NCBI RefSeq assembly: GCF_009931615.1
Contig: NZ_CP046620.1
Location: 1,751,501-1,815,500, forward strand
Direction: 5' to 3'
Source of the DNA: Algicella marina
GTDB taxonomy: Bacteria > Pseudomonadota > Alphaproteobacteria > Rhodobacterales > Rhodobacteraceae
Length of the DNA: 64,000 nt
The notes beneath the pieces are model-generated. The model had not been told where the DNA came from. It ran no database searches and saw nothing but the letters and a program-made list of their open reading frames with translations. Of the stretch, positions 15,494-23,729 are shown one piece after another. Every line of letters begins with the position of its first letter. The first letter of the stretch is position 1. The position numbers and the translations under genes are program-made.

Positions 15494-16563
15494 GTATCAG
15501 CCGGGAAACCGTTCTTGCCGAGCTTCGAAAATTTGAAGATCCGTTTTCCAAAAAGGATCTGGTTTCGGCCGATCTCGTCCGGGCACTGACGATCGAGGAC
15601 GGTTCTATCCGCTTCGTCATGGAAGTGGCAGAACAATCGCAGGGCGCAGCGCTCGAACCCGTTCGCGCCGCGGCCGTGGAAGCACTTGAAAAGTTGGAAG
15701 GCGTTGAAAAAGTCACGGCTTTGCTGACTGCCCATTCAGCACCAAAGCCTCCACCAGATCTGAAGATCGGCCGACATCCGACGCAGTCCGCCGGACCGGC
15801 GAAAGTTCCGGGTGTAGACAGAATTGTAGCCATCGCGTCTGGCAAAGGTGGTGTCGGCAAATCTACCGTATCGGCCAATCTGGCGGTCGCGCTGGCAGCC
15901 GAAGGTCGCCGAGTCGGATTATTGGATGCGGATGTCTACGGCCCCTCGCAGCCGCGGATGATGGGTATATCGGGCCGGCCGGCTTCGCCGGACGGCAAAA
16001 CGATCCTGCCGTTGCGCAATCACGGCGTGACGATGATGTCGATTGGGCTGATGACCAAGGAGGACGAGGCGGTGGTCTGGCGCGGGCCGATGCTGATGGG
16101 CGCGCTGCAACAGATGCTGGGCCAGGTGCAGTGGGGCCAACTGGACGTGCTGCTTGTGGACCTGCCACCGGGCACCGGTGACGTACAGATGACGTTGGCG
16201 CAGAAGGCGGAAGTGACCGGGGCGATCGTCGTATCGACTCCTCAGGACATTGCTTTGCTAGACGCCCGCAAGGCGCTGAACATGTTCAAAAAAATGAACG
16301 TTCCTGTCATTGGCATGATCGAAAACATGTCAACGCACATATGTACCAACTGCGGGCACGAGGAACACATCTTTGGGCACGGCGGCGCAAAGGCGGAAGC
16401 GGAGAAGCAGGGCCTTGAACTGCTTGGAGAAATACCGCTGCATCTCGATATCCGGCTGGCAGCCGACGGCGGCGCGCCCATTGTCACATCCAAGCCGGAC
16501 AGCCGTGAGGCCCAGACCTATCGGGAGATTGCCCGCCGCCTGATCGCTGACGGCAAGGCGTGA
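15490..16563 (+). CDS. Mrp/NBP35 (ApbC) iron-sulfur carrier ATPase
   Basis: P-loop ATPase of 357 residues that transfers iron-sulfur clusters in the cytoplasm. An N-terminal DUF59/MIP18 domain (about 1-85) is followed by a deviant Walker A, GKGGVGKST at 118-126, the switch segment VDLPPGTGD, and the cluster-binding CTNC followed by GHEEHIFG. It starts at GTG 15490 inside the upstream stop and ends at a TGA that overlaps the next GTG. The sandwich between DUF6494 and DUF4444 suggests a dedicated copy serving the Fe-S-rich FDH proteins. Confidence 0.92.
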   Translation: MSISRETVLAELRKFEDPFSKKDLVSADLVRALTIEDGSIRFVMEVAEQSQGAALEPVRAAAVEALEKLEGVEKVTALLTAHSAPKPPPDLKIGRHPTQSAGPAKVPGVDRIVAIASGKGGVGKSTVSANLAVALAAEGRRVGLLDADVYGPSQPRMMGISGRPASPDGKTILPLRNHGVTMMSIGLMTKEDEAVVWRGPMLMGALQQMLGQVQWGQLDVLLVDLPPGTGDVQMTLAQKAEVTGAIVVSTPQDIALLDARKALNMFKKMNVPVIGMIENMSTHICTNCGHEEHIFGHGGAKAEAEKQGLELLGEIPLHLDIRLAADGGAPIVTSKPDSREAQTYREIARRLIADGKA

Positions 16564-17279
16564 GCGAAACTCCGGTCTTCCCCCCGCTTATCACTGGCAT
16601 CGCAGCCGGTGACAGCGCCTCGCCCATGGAAGCGGCTTGCGCGGCGGCTGTTGAGGATGGGGAAGCCGGACATCTTTTTTATAGATTCCAAACGGATACG
16701 CTGAGTGCTGCGATCTTGCTGGCACCGGAAGTTCCGTTGGAGGATGCCATGACGGCACTGCTGCTCGCCGGCATTGGTTTTGGTGATGCGCTCGGGGCAC
16801 TGGCACCGCCGGAGGTGGGGGTACATTTTGAGTGGCCGGCAGGTTTCCGTGTGAATGGCGGACGGTGCGGGGAATTGTCGGTAGCGGCGTCGGCCACGAC
16901 GTCCGATGAGGTTCCCGATTGGTTGATCGTCGGGTTGATGGTACCGCTGTGGGCGGCGGAGGATCAGGGGTATGATCCTGAAACGACAGTGCTTTTTGCC
17001 GAGGGTTGCGCCGAAGTCTCGCCGGTATCGCTGTTGGAAAGCTGGTCGCGGCACTTTCTTGTCTGGCTGGACAGGTGGCAGGAGGAGGGTGCGGGACCGA
17101 TCCATCGCGAGTGGCTTTCCCGCGCGTGGAAGCGTAACGAGGATGTGACGGTTCGACTTGCCGGAAAGGACTACCGTGGCAGATTTAGTGGTCTGGACGA
17201 AAAAGGCAGTATGATCTTGCGGTCCGACTCCGATATGGTGTTGCTGCCGCTGACAGGAATGCTGGAAGAAAAATGCTGA
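16560..17279 (+). CDS. Biotin/lipoate protein ligase-like protein with DUF4444
   Basis: Protein of 239 residues. The N-terminal part resembles the biotin/lipoate A/B ligase fold (for example HFEWPAGFRVNGGRCGEL), and the C-terminal 60 residues fit DUF4444 (VRLAGKDYRGRFSGLDEKGS). It starts at GTG 16560 overlapping the Mrp stop, and its end overlaps the DUF6505 start by 7 bases. A covalent attachment or ligand-transfer role in FDH maturation is a guess; no substrate is evident. The characteristic lysine of active ligases cannot be assigned with confidence. Confidence 0.75.
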   Translation: MSETPVFPPLITGIAAGDSASPMEAACAAAVEDGEAGHLFYRFQTDTLSAAILLAPEVPLEDAMTALLLAGIGFGDALGALAPPEVGVHFEWPAGFRVNGGRCGELSVAASATTSDEVPDWLIVGLMVPLWAAEDQGYDPETTVLFAEGCAEVSPVSLLESWSRHFLVWLDRWQEEGAGPIHREWLSRAWKRNEDVTVRLAGKDYRGRFSGLDEKGSMILRSDSDMVLLPLTGMLEEKC

Positions 17280-17752
17280 AACTTGCCCGCACGATCCGGT
17301 TTGACGAGAGCGATGAGAACGTGTTTTCGCGGCCGGCGGAGCCGGGGGAATGGGCCATTCCGGGTGGGTTCGAATTCTCCAACTGGGGCGAAGCGGATCT
17401 TGTTGGCAAGGCGCGGCAGGCGTTTGCGAATGGCTGGCTGGGGCTGGGCAGCTTTGGCAGATCGACATTCGTGGCTGTCGCAAAAATCGAGCAAAATGAA
17501 CTGGATAGCCTGAAAAATAAGTTGTCGGAGCACTTTGTGCGGGTCTATGGGGCGCCTTCGGTGGAGGTTGCGCGGGAGGTTGCGGCGGGCGAAATTGCCT
17601 TCATGACAGAGCTCGCGGAAGACCATGCGCCGAACACGCTTCTGACGGTTTCGCGCAGTTTGACTGAGGCCGGGGTGAGCGAGGCTTTCCGGGCGATCAG
17701 CCCGGCGGAAGCGGATATCGACATCGTCGCCGTTCACGGAACACTGGACTGA
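17273..17752 (+). CDS. DUF6505 family protein
   Basis: Protein of 159 residues with the family pattern LARTIRFDESDENVF near the start and EFSNWGEADLVGKARQAFAN in the first third. There is no signal peptide or membrane helix. It is the last gene of the coupled DUF6494-Mrp-DUF4444-DUF6505 cassette. Biochemical function is unknown; the tight coupling suggests it works with Mrp or the ligase-like protein. Confidence 0.78.
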   Translation: MLKLARTIRFDESDENVFSRPAEPGEWAIPGGFEFSNWGEADLVGKARQAFANGWLGLGSFGRSTFVAVAKIEQNELDSLKNKLSEHFVRVYGAPSVEVAREVAAGEIAFMTELAEDHAPNTLLTVSRSLTEAGVSEAFRAISPAEADIDIVAVHGTLD

Positions 17753-17815
17753 AAATTATTACAGTCCAATATCTTACGCCACATTGCTAACGTTGATTGT
17801 TTGCGCCGGAAGGCT

Positions 17816-17889
17816 TGGAGCGGGTAGCGGGAATCGAACCCGCACCTTAAGCTTGGAAGGCTCTTATGATACCATTTCACCATACCCGC
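17816..17889 (-). tRNA. tRNA-Gly (anticodon TCC)
   Basis: On the minus strand GCGGGTA pairs with TACCCGC (7 bp acceptor), the D-loop has AAATGGTATCA, the anticodon loop reads CTTCCAA, the T-arm is GCGGGTTCGATTCCCGC, and TCCA ends the molecule. It marks the right side of the lower-G+C formate dehydrogenase block. Confidence 0.95.
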
Positions 17890-17971
17890 GATCCGGTTTT
17901 ACCTATGACAAGGCCGCAGGAGCGTCAAGCGCCGTTCAGCGGATTCGTGGCCCATCGGGCGCAGGTTTTGC

Positions 17972-18020
17972 GATATGGGTTTGGTATGGTTTCGGTATGG
18001 GTTTGGTATGGCTGATATCG
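17972..18020. repeat. Tandem array of about 10-base units (GGTATGGTTT-type)
   Basis: Four to five imperfect units of the type GGTATGGGTT/GGTATGGTTT, flanked by GATAT on the left and GATATCG on the right. The 27 bases at 17985-18011 are identical to 42916-42942, so this is a dispersed intergenic element rather than chance low complexity. Confidence 0.75.
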
Positions 18021-18053
18021 CAGTTTCAGGGCCCGATCCGGCAGTGTGGCGGG

Positions 18054-18097
18054 CAGGTAATGACTGCATTACCTGTCAGGTAATGAATTTGATTACC
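18054..18097. repeat. Palindromic cluster of CAGGTAATG half-sites
   Basis: CAGGTAATG (18054-18062) and its exact complement CATTACCTG (18067-18075) are separated by ACTG. A third copy of CAGGTAATG at 18077-18085 is followed by ATTACC (18092-18097). This looks like a multi-site operator or a stable hairpin. It lies beyond the 3' end of the TonB receptor gene, so no obvious target promoter is attached. Confidence 0.55.
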
Positions 18098-18191
18098 CCC
18101 TTACAAACGCAGCGGATCGAAGCGTGACGGGCGGAGTTCCCACTCCGCGGGATGGCGCGGTTTCCGGACGTGGAAATGTGCGCGGGCCGTG

Positions 18192-18224
18192 ACCCTGCCC
18201 GACGGCGTTGGCGCCGGACAGGGT
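18192..18224 (-). terminator. Hairpin terminator after the TonB receptor gene
   Basis: The minus-strand RNA folds into a 13-bp stem with a 7-base loop, starting 5 bases after the receptor stop codon. Two of the pairs are G-U, possible only in the minus-strand transcript, which supports that direction. There is no U-run, so termination efficiency is uncertain. Confidence 0.6.
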
Positions 18225-18229
18225 GGAGT

Positions 18230-20185
18230 TCAGAAGGTGAAGGTGCCGCGGATGGCGATGTTGCGACCAGGCTCATAGAGCGGGGTGAGGCCATCGTCGC
18301 GGAACTCCTGCCCGTAGGTGGCCCGGTCGGCGTAGACCTCGTCGAAGATATTGTTGATTTCACCCCGGATGGTGAAGTTCGGCACCGCACGGGGCGTGTA
18401 CTCCACGAAGGCGTTGACGACCTCATAGGCCGGCAGTGGCACCGTGGGATCGCCGAAATTGTAGGTCTCCTCCTTTTCCAGAGCGATCTGGGCATCTACA
18501 CCAACCATCAGGTCCATGTCGGAGAGCTTGTGCGCGATCTCGACAGTGATGAGTTCTCCGATGGGCGTGGTCAGGTAGCGGCCGGTGTAGGAATCGGCCT
18601 GGGTGCCGTCGATTTCACTGTCGATGTTGGCATAGCCCACACGGAAGAAGCCGTTCTGCCAGTTGTAGGTCGCGCCGAGTTCAAAACCCTGCGCCTCGAC
18701 GTCGGAGGTGGCATCTGGACCGCCGCCGTAGCTGGGCACGCGGGCATCGTTGATATTGGTGCGAAACACCTTGCCCCGGAAATCGAAGCGGCCGAAGGAG
18801 GCGTCGGCGGCAAGGAAGAGGTTGTCGGCGCTGACCGGCTCGATGCTGTCGCCGGGGTAGACCCACGCCGGGTTCATGATGAAGTTTTCGGCAAGCACGA
18901 CACCGCCCCAGACACGGGATACACCGGCGCTAACGGTGATGGCTTCGGTGAGGTCGTACTCGCCGGAAATATTGCCGGACAGGCCCTGATTGGTGTAGGT
19001 CGTCCCGTCCGTGCCCTCGAACTCCTGAAAATCAACACGGCCGCCGAAGGACAGGCGGGCGCTTTGGGTCACGTCCAGCCTTGCCTGGGCAAAGATGCCA
19101 ACGTTGCGAGCCTCTTCGCTGGCCGCCTCGTCAAAGCTTGAATCCGGCAGGTAGCGGTAATCCGTCTCGGCGGTTTCCACGTAGAAGTCGGCCCCTGCGG
19201 TAACCGAACCGTAAGCGACGGGAAAGCGGTTCTGGAAAACGCCGCTGATGCTGTCGGTCGAGCCGCGGCTTTCCTGATCCGCTTCTGGCAACAACAGATC
19301 GGTGACGCTGTAGGCGAGCGAGAATTTCGGATCCCACCAGCCGGTGGGCGCCTCGTCGGTGTAGGTAAAGACAAGGTTCTGGCGCCGGAGATCATAGGTG
19401 CGGGTGTCGGGCACCGGGCGGCCGCCGACCAGACGGCCGATGTCGGCGCGGTAAGGGCGGGCCTCATCGTCGTGGACGCTTTCGTAGGAAAGTTCGAAGC
19501 GGTGGCCGGTCTCGCCCTGGTAGGCGAATTTCGCAAGCCCACTGAGCAGGCCGGTGCCGGAGCCGATGATCTCGTCGCCATTTCCGTCCTCGCGGGTGCC
19601 GCCCTCGGCGTATTTGAGATACCCCAATGCCTCGAACGCGCCCTGCCTGCCGAAGACCGACAGGGAATTGGTGAAGATGTCACCGTTGCTCTGATATTCC
19701 CCGGAGACGATGCCGCCAAAGCTGCGCCCCGCCTCCAGCAGATCATCCACATCCTTGGTCTCAAATGCGATGGCCCCCGCCAGTGCGCCGGGTCCGGCAT
19801 CGGCCGGCGCGACGCCGGGATCGACGCGCACCTGTTTCAGCAATTCGGGGTCGATCAGCGTGGTGGCGTTATGGTGGAAGATCTTGTTGTTCTGACGGGC
19901 GCCGTCGACGGTGACGGCGAGATTGTTTTCTTCGACGCCGTTAACATAGATCTTCTGCGAGACTGGCAGCGAACTGCCGACAGAAATCGTCGGTTCGTTC
20001 TTGAAGACATCCTGAAGGTCGGCCGGATCCGTCCTGTCCAGATCTTCGCTGTCGATACCGACCTCGTTGCCGCTGCCGGAGGTGAACAGGATCGTGCCGA
20101 GGGGATAGAATTCGTCCGACTGGGCAAGGGCGCCATGGGCACTGGCAATGGCCAGCGCGGACGACAGGGAAAGCAGAGTACGCAT
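18230..20185 (-). CDS. TonB-dependent outer membrane receptor, probably heme/hemin type
   Basis: Outer membrane receptor of 651 residues: signal peptide to about residue 20 (SAHGALAQ), a plug domain with TVDGARQNNKIFHHNATT and PGALAGAIAFETKDVDDLL, then a 22-strand barrel ending in the expected aromatic residue (GTFTF). The plug and overall pattern recall HasR/HmuR-type heme receptors, but iron-siderophore uptake is possible. The ATG at 20185 follows GGGAGA at 6 bases; a longer in-frame start at 20275 would give an unlikely N-terminus. An unknown gene lies 165 bases upstream on the same strand; no exbB/tonB or heme ABC genes are nearby. Confidence 0.85.
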   Translation of the reverse strand: MRTLLSLSSALAIASAHGALAQSDEFYPLGTILFTSGSGNEVGIDSEDLDRTDPADLQDVFKNEPTISVGSSLPVSQKIYVNGVEENNLAVTVDGARQNNKIFHHNATTLIDPELLKQVRVDPGVAPADAGPGALAGAIAFETKDVDDLLEAGRSFGGIVSGEYQSNGDIFTNSLSVFGRQGAFEALGYLKYAEGGTREDGNGDEIIGSGTGLLSGLAKFAYQGETGHRFELSYESVHDDEARPYRADIGRLVGGRPVPDTRTYDLRRQNLVFTYTDEAPTGWWDPKFSLAYSVTDLLLPEADQESRGSTDSISGVFQNRFPVAYGSVTAGADFYVETAETDYRYLPDSSFDEAASEEARNVGIFAQARLDVTQSARLSFGGRVDFQEFEGTDGTTYTNQGLSGNISGEYDLTEAITVSAGVSRVWGGVVLAENFIMNPAWVYPGDSIEPVSADNLFLAADASFGRFDFRGKVFRTNINDARVPSYGGGPDATSDVEAQGFELGATYNWQNGFFRVGYANIDSEIDGTQADSYTGRYLTTPIGELITVEIAHKLSDMDLMVGVDAQIALEKEETYNFGDPTVPLPAYEVVNAFVEYTPRAVPNFTIRGEINNIFDEVYADRATYGQEFRDDGLTPLYEPGRNIAIRGTFTF

Positions 20186-20350
20186 GTGAATCTCCCACCA
20201 CATTTCATGACATGGGTGGCTAGGAGAACCTTTGCTGCCGCGTGCGCAGGCTGCATTTTCCCGAAGAAGGGTCAAGCGCTAACGGAAGAACCCAGACAGG
20301 AAGGCCCGGGGCGTTGCCGGATCGCGTCAGCCCGCGGTTCGCCGTAGGGC

Positions 20351-21007
20351 TCAGGCGACTTTCGGGCTTGGCTCACGGCCGACATAGCCGGTGTCGATGC
20401 CCTCGGCGGCGGCGATGCGGTTGATGGTTTCCGGCAGCGAGAACTCGACATCACCGAAGCCATGTTTGCGGGAACCGGCCTGCGGATGCAGTGTAACGCC
20501 GGGCAGGTCTTCGAGATTTTCTGCCTGATAGCGATCCGCCGGGTTTTCACCGGGGTAGAAGAGGTGGATGCTGGTCGAATGGCTGCGACTGGCGAGCCGG
20601 GGCCGCATGTTGCGGTCGGACTCTTCGCTGATAACGGTGTCGAGCGTGTCGAGATAGGCGCGGCCCCGGTGATCGACGGCGCGGGCGGCATGGTCGATCG
20701 CGGTGAAGATCGAGAAACCGAGGAAGCAGTTCACGCCGGCGCGGGTGCAATGCTCCAGCGCACCGAAGCCGCCACCGGAGACGGCGATGGCCATTGTGTG
20801 CTCTGCAGCGGCAGTGCGTTCGGCGATATGGCCGGAAAAGGCTTCGACACCCGGAAACTCTTCGCAGCCATGGAGGAACATGCTTTCCTTGGCACCGGAG
20901 AAACTGTCGACTGTGAAGCCACGCTCCTCAAAGAACCGGGTGAGGCGGGCTGGCCGCTGGCCCAGTATCTTGTTGGCGAAACCGGTGAAGAGGAAAGCGT
21001 GTTTCAA
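20351..21007 (-). CDS. Hypothetical protein upstream of the TonB receptor
   Basis: Protein of 218 residues that I do not recognise. It begins MKHAFLFTGFANKILGQRPA and has a glycine turn AIAVSGGGFGALEH in mid-protein, suggesting a nucleotide- or hydrolase-type alpha/beta fold. A His-rich second half (SRSHSTSIHLFYPG, LHPQAGSRKHGFGDVEFSLP) could bind metal or heme. No signal peptide or membrane helix is visible. I favour the TTG start at 21007, which has GGAG 6 bases before it; a TTG four codons earlier has none. A link to the receptor substrate is speculative. Confidence 0.6.
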   Translation of the reverse strand: MKHAFLFTGFANKILGQRPARLTRFFEERGFTVDSFSGAKESMFLHGCEEFPGVEAFSGHIAERTAAAEHTMAIAVSGGGFGALEHCTRAGVNCFLGFSIFTAIDHAARAVDHRGRAYLDTLDTVISEESDRNMRPRLASRSHSTSIHLFYPGENPADRYQAENLEDLPGVTLHPQAGSRKHGFGDVEFSLPETINRIAAAEGIDTGYVGREPSPKVA

Positions 21008-21149
21008 GGCAAACTCCAAGTGTCAGGCAGGAAAGATGAACAGTGACAGCCTGCCCCGCCCGCGTCGAAACCAGCGTGGTGAAGACAGTGGGAATTGCGC
21101 GTGAGGAGGATGAACCGCGCTATGGCGCTGCTCGCTTGATCAATGGCGT

Positions 21150-21173
21150 ACCGGCGCAGAAGGCTGCGCCGGT
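21150..21173 (-). terminator. Hairpin after the alcohol dehydrogenase gene
   Basis: ACCGGCGCAG and CTGCGCCGGT form a perfect 10-bp stem with a 4-base loop, 30 bases after the stop of the iron alcohol dehydrogenase gene. No T-run follows. It probably ends the long catabolic operon. Confidence 0.55.
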
Positions 21174-21202
21174 GCCGAAACGGGTGATGCCGGCGGCCGG
21201 GA

Positions 21203-22348
21203 TCAGGCGATCTCTTCAAGGAGTTTCAAGGTGTTCTCCAGCGTCATCGCCACCGGGTTGCCGCCGGTGCTGGGATCGCGCAGCGCGGCTTCGGCGAGGG
21301 TGGCAAGATCGGGGTTGGCGATACCGAGTTCGGTGAGCGATTTGGGGATGGCGAAGCTGGCGTTGAACGCATCTACGAAATCACAGAAGCCCTCATACCC
21401 GCCTTCGATGCCGAGATAGGCGGCGGCGAGGCCCATGCGATCCTCGATCGCCGCGCGGTTGAAGCGCAGGACGGCGGGCATGCAGACGGCATTCGTTGTG
21501 CCGTGGTGCGTGTGATAGTGCGCGCCGATGGGGTGGCTGAGAGCGTGGATGGCGCCGAGGCCCTTCTGGAAGGCGGTGGCGCCCATCGCCGCGGCGCTCA
21601 TCATGTTGGCGCGGGCCTCGATATCCGCGCCGTCGGTGTAGGCGCGGGGGAGGTATTCCTTCACAAGGCGCATGCCTTCCAGCGCGATGCCCTGGCTCAT
21701 CGGGTGGTAATGGGGGCTGGAGAACGCTTCGACGCAATGGGCGAAGGCGTCGAGCCCGGTGCCGGCGGTGATGAATTTCGGCATGCCGACCGTAAGCTCG
21801 GGGTCGCAGATCACCTGTGCGGGCAGCATTTTTGGGTGGAAGATGATCTTCTTTTCGTGAGTCTCGGAATTGGTGATGACCCCTGCCCGCCCGACCTCAG
21901 AGCCGGTTCCGGCGGTGGTGGGCACGGCGACGATGGGGTGGATGCCCGCGGGGTCGGCCCGCGTCCACCAGTCGCCGATATCCTCGAAATCCCACAAGGG
22001 GCGGGTCTGGCCGGCCATGAAGGCGAGGGTCTTGCCGAGATCGAGGCCGGAGCCGCCGCCGAAGGCCACGACGCCATCGAAGCCGCCGTTGCGGTAGGCG
22101 CGCAGGCCCTCTTCGACGTTCTTCTCGTTGGGGTTCGGATCGACCTCGGAGAAGAGGGCGCGGCCGAGGCCTGCCGTTTCGAGAATGTCGAGCGCGCGGG
22201 TGGTGATCTCCATGCTCGCGAGGCCCTTGTCGGTGACCAGCATGGGGCGCTGGATGCCGGCGGCGCGGCAGGTCTCGGCCAACTCTGCGATGCGCCCCGC
22301 GCCGAAGCGGATGGCGGTGGGATAGGACCAGTTTCCAACGAGGGTCAT
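21203..22348 (-). CDS. Iron-containing alcohol dehydrogenase
   Basis: Group III NAD(P)-dependent alcohol dehydrogenase of 381 residues. Visible are the nucleotide turn FGGGSGLDLGK, the segment PTTAGTGSEVGR, and metal-binding residues in DAFAHCVEAFSSPHYHP and HALSHPIGAHYHTHHG. It is the last gene of the leftward operon, 4 bases after the aldehyde dehydrogenase, so the pair can take an alcohol to a carboxylate. With the glutamine-synthetase-like enzyme upstream, the substrate may be a gamma-glutamylated amino alcohol (inference). Confidence 0.9.
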   Translation of the reverse strand: MTLVGNWSYPTAIRFGAGRIAELAETCRAAGIQRPMLVTDKGLASMEITTRALDILETAGLGRALFSEVDPNPNEKNVEEGLRAYRNGGFDGVVAFGGGSGLDLGKTLAFMAGQTRPLWDFEDIGDWWTRADPAGIHPIVAVPTTAGTGSEVGRAGVITNSETHEKKIIFHPKMLPAQVICDPELTVGMPKFITAGTGLDAFAHCVEAFSSPHYHPMSQGIALEGMRLVKEYLPRAYTDGADIEARANMMSAAAMGATAFQKGLGAIHALSHPIGAHYHTHHGTTNAVCMPAVLRFNRAAIEDRMGLAAAYLGIEGGYEGFCDFVDAFNASFAIPKSLTELGIANPDLATLAEAALRDPSTGGNPVAMTLENTLKLLEEIA

Positions 22349-22352
22349 GGGA

Positions 22353-23729
22353 TCAGGCTTTCTTGAGGTGGTAGGATTTGGGGCGCGTGAGCGCGGTGTA
22401 GGCGAGCACGGAGAGGCCCGCGCCGTTGCCGGTATCCTTGCAGCCCGTCCAGCACAAGGCCGGGTCGAGGTAATCGCAGCGATTGAGGAAAACGGTGCCG
22501 GTCTCCAACCGGTCGCCGATGTCTTCGGCGGCTTGCGCGTCGGCTGTCCACACGGCGGCGGTGAGGCCGAACTGGCAATCGTTCATCAGGGCGATGGCCT
22601 CGTCGTCGCCCGCTACCTTCATGATGCCGACGACGGGGCCGAAGCTTTCGTCACGCATCACGCGCATGTCGTGGGTGACATCGGTGAGGATCTGGGGCGT
22701 GAGGTAGATGCCGCCATCGTCGGCGGGCATGGGCGCGATATGGGCGGTGGCGCCATCGGCAATCGCCTCGGCGATCTGGGCGCGCACCTCCTCGGCAAAG
22801 CGGATGTTGGCCATCGGGCCGATGGTGGTGGCCTCGTCCAGCGGGTTGCCGAGGGTGTAGCCCTTCACCAGCGCCACGGCCTTTTCCACGAAGGCGTCAT
22901 AAAGGCTTTCGTGGACGTAGATCCGCTCGATCCCGCAGCAGCACTGGCCGGAGTTGAACATGGCACCGTCGATCAGCGTGTCGACGGCGGCATCGAGGTT
23001 GGCATCGGCGCGGACATAGGCCGGATCCTTGCCGCCGAGTTCGGTGGAGACGGGGATGAAGCTGCCCGCCGCCGCCTGCTCGATGGCCTTGCCGCCGCCG
23101 ACGGAGCCGGTGAAATTGACGAAATCGACGGCGCGGGTGGAGAGAAGATGCGCGGTGGTCTCGTGACTGAGCACGAGGTTCTGGAACACGTCCGCCGGAA
23201 CACCCGCCGCGTGGAAGGCCTCGGCGAGGTGTTCGCCGACTTTCAGCGTCTGGTTGGCGTGTTTGAGGATGATGGTGTTGCCGGCGATGAGCGCGGGCGC
23301 GATGGTGTTGATCGCGGTCATGTACGGGTAGTTCCACGGCGCGATCACCATGACGGTGCCGCGCGGGATCTTCTTGATGAGGCGGCGGAAGGTTGCGCTG
23401 TCTTCCACGACGATGGGCGCGAGTTCGGCCTCGGCGATGGAGGCCATGTATTGCGCACGCTCGTTGAAACCGCCGAATTCGCCGCCGTAGCGCACTGGGC
23501 GCCCCATCTGGTGGGCAAGTTCCTGCGCCATGCGGTCGGTCTGGGTGCCGATGATTTCCACGGCTTTCAGAACGAGGTCTATGCGCTCCTGCATCGGGCG
23601 GGCGGCCCATGCGGGCTGGGCGGCCTTCGCTGCGCGGGCGGCGGCGATGGCGTCGGGCTGGCTGAGGTACGGCCGCTCGAGGTAGACGGAGCCGTCGATG
23701 GGGGAGGTGAGCGTGGCGGTGGCGGTCAT
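22353..23729 (-). CDS. NAD(P)-dependent aldehyde dehydrogenase
   Basis: Aldehyde dehydrogenase of 458 residues with the cofactor motif FTGSVGGGKAI, the general-base segment ELGGKDPAYV and the catalytic Cys region FNSGQCCCGIERIYV. The ATG at 23729 shares a base with the stop of the half-VOC gene (TGATG), which fixes the start; a longer in-frame start at 24047 would cover two upstream genes. It is likely to oxidise the aldehyde made by the downstream alcohol dehydrogenase. Confidence 0.92.
   Translation of the reverse strand: MTATATLTSPIDGSVYLERPYLSQPDAIAAARAAKAAQPAWAARPMQERIDLVLKAVEIIGTQTDRMAQELAHQMGRPVRYGGEFGGFNERAQYMASIAEAELAPIVVEDSATFRRLIKKIPRGTVMVIAPWNYPYMTAINTIAPALIAGNTIILKHANQTLKVGEHLAEAFHAAGVPADVFQNLVLSHETTAHLLSTRAVDFVNFTGSVGGGKAIEQAAAGSFIPVSTELGGKDPAYVRADANLDAAVDTLIDGAMFNSGQCCCGIERIYVHESLYDAFVEKAVALVKGYTLGNPLDEATTIGPMANIRFAEEVRAQIAEAIADGATAHIAPMPADDGGIYLTPQILTDVTHDMRVMRDESFGPVVGIMKVAGDDEAIALMNDCQFGLTAAVWTADAQAAEDIGDRLETGTVFLNRCDYLDPALCWTGCKDTGNGAGLSVLAYTALTRPKSYHLKKA

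Larger units (their letters stand above)
17890..18229. other. 340-base gene-free stretch between tRNA-Gly and the TonB receptor gene
   Basis: No convincing reading frame. It holds a 10-base tandem repeat (17972-18020), an arrangement of GGTAAT half-sites (18054-18097), a 7-bp hairpin (GCGGAGT/ACTCCGC, 18131-18148) and a long hairpin just after the TonB receptor stop (18192-18224). It is the junction between lower and higher G+C DNA. Confidence 0.6.

Noticed and set aside
18152-19141. Plus-strand frame opposite the TonB receptor C-terminus
   Set aside because: The receptor barrel ends correctly in Phe and has a hairpin after its stop; the opposite frame has no features.
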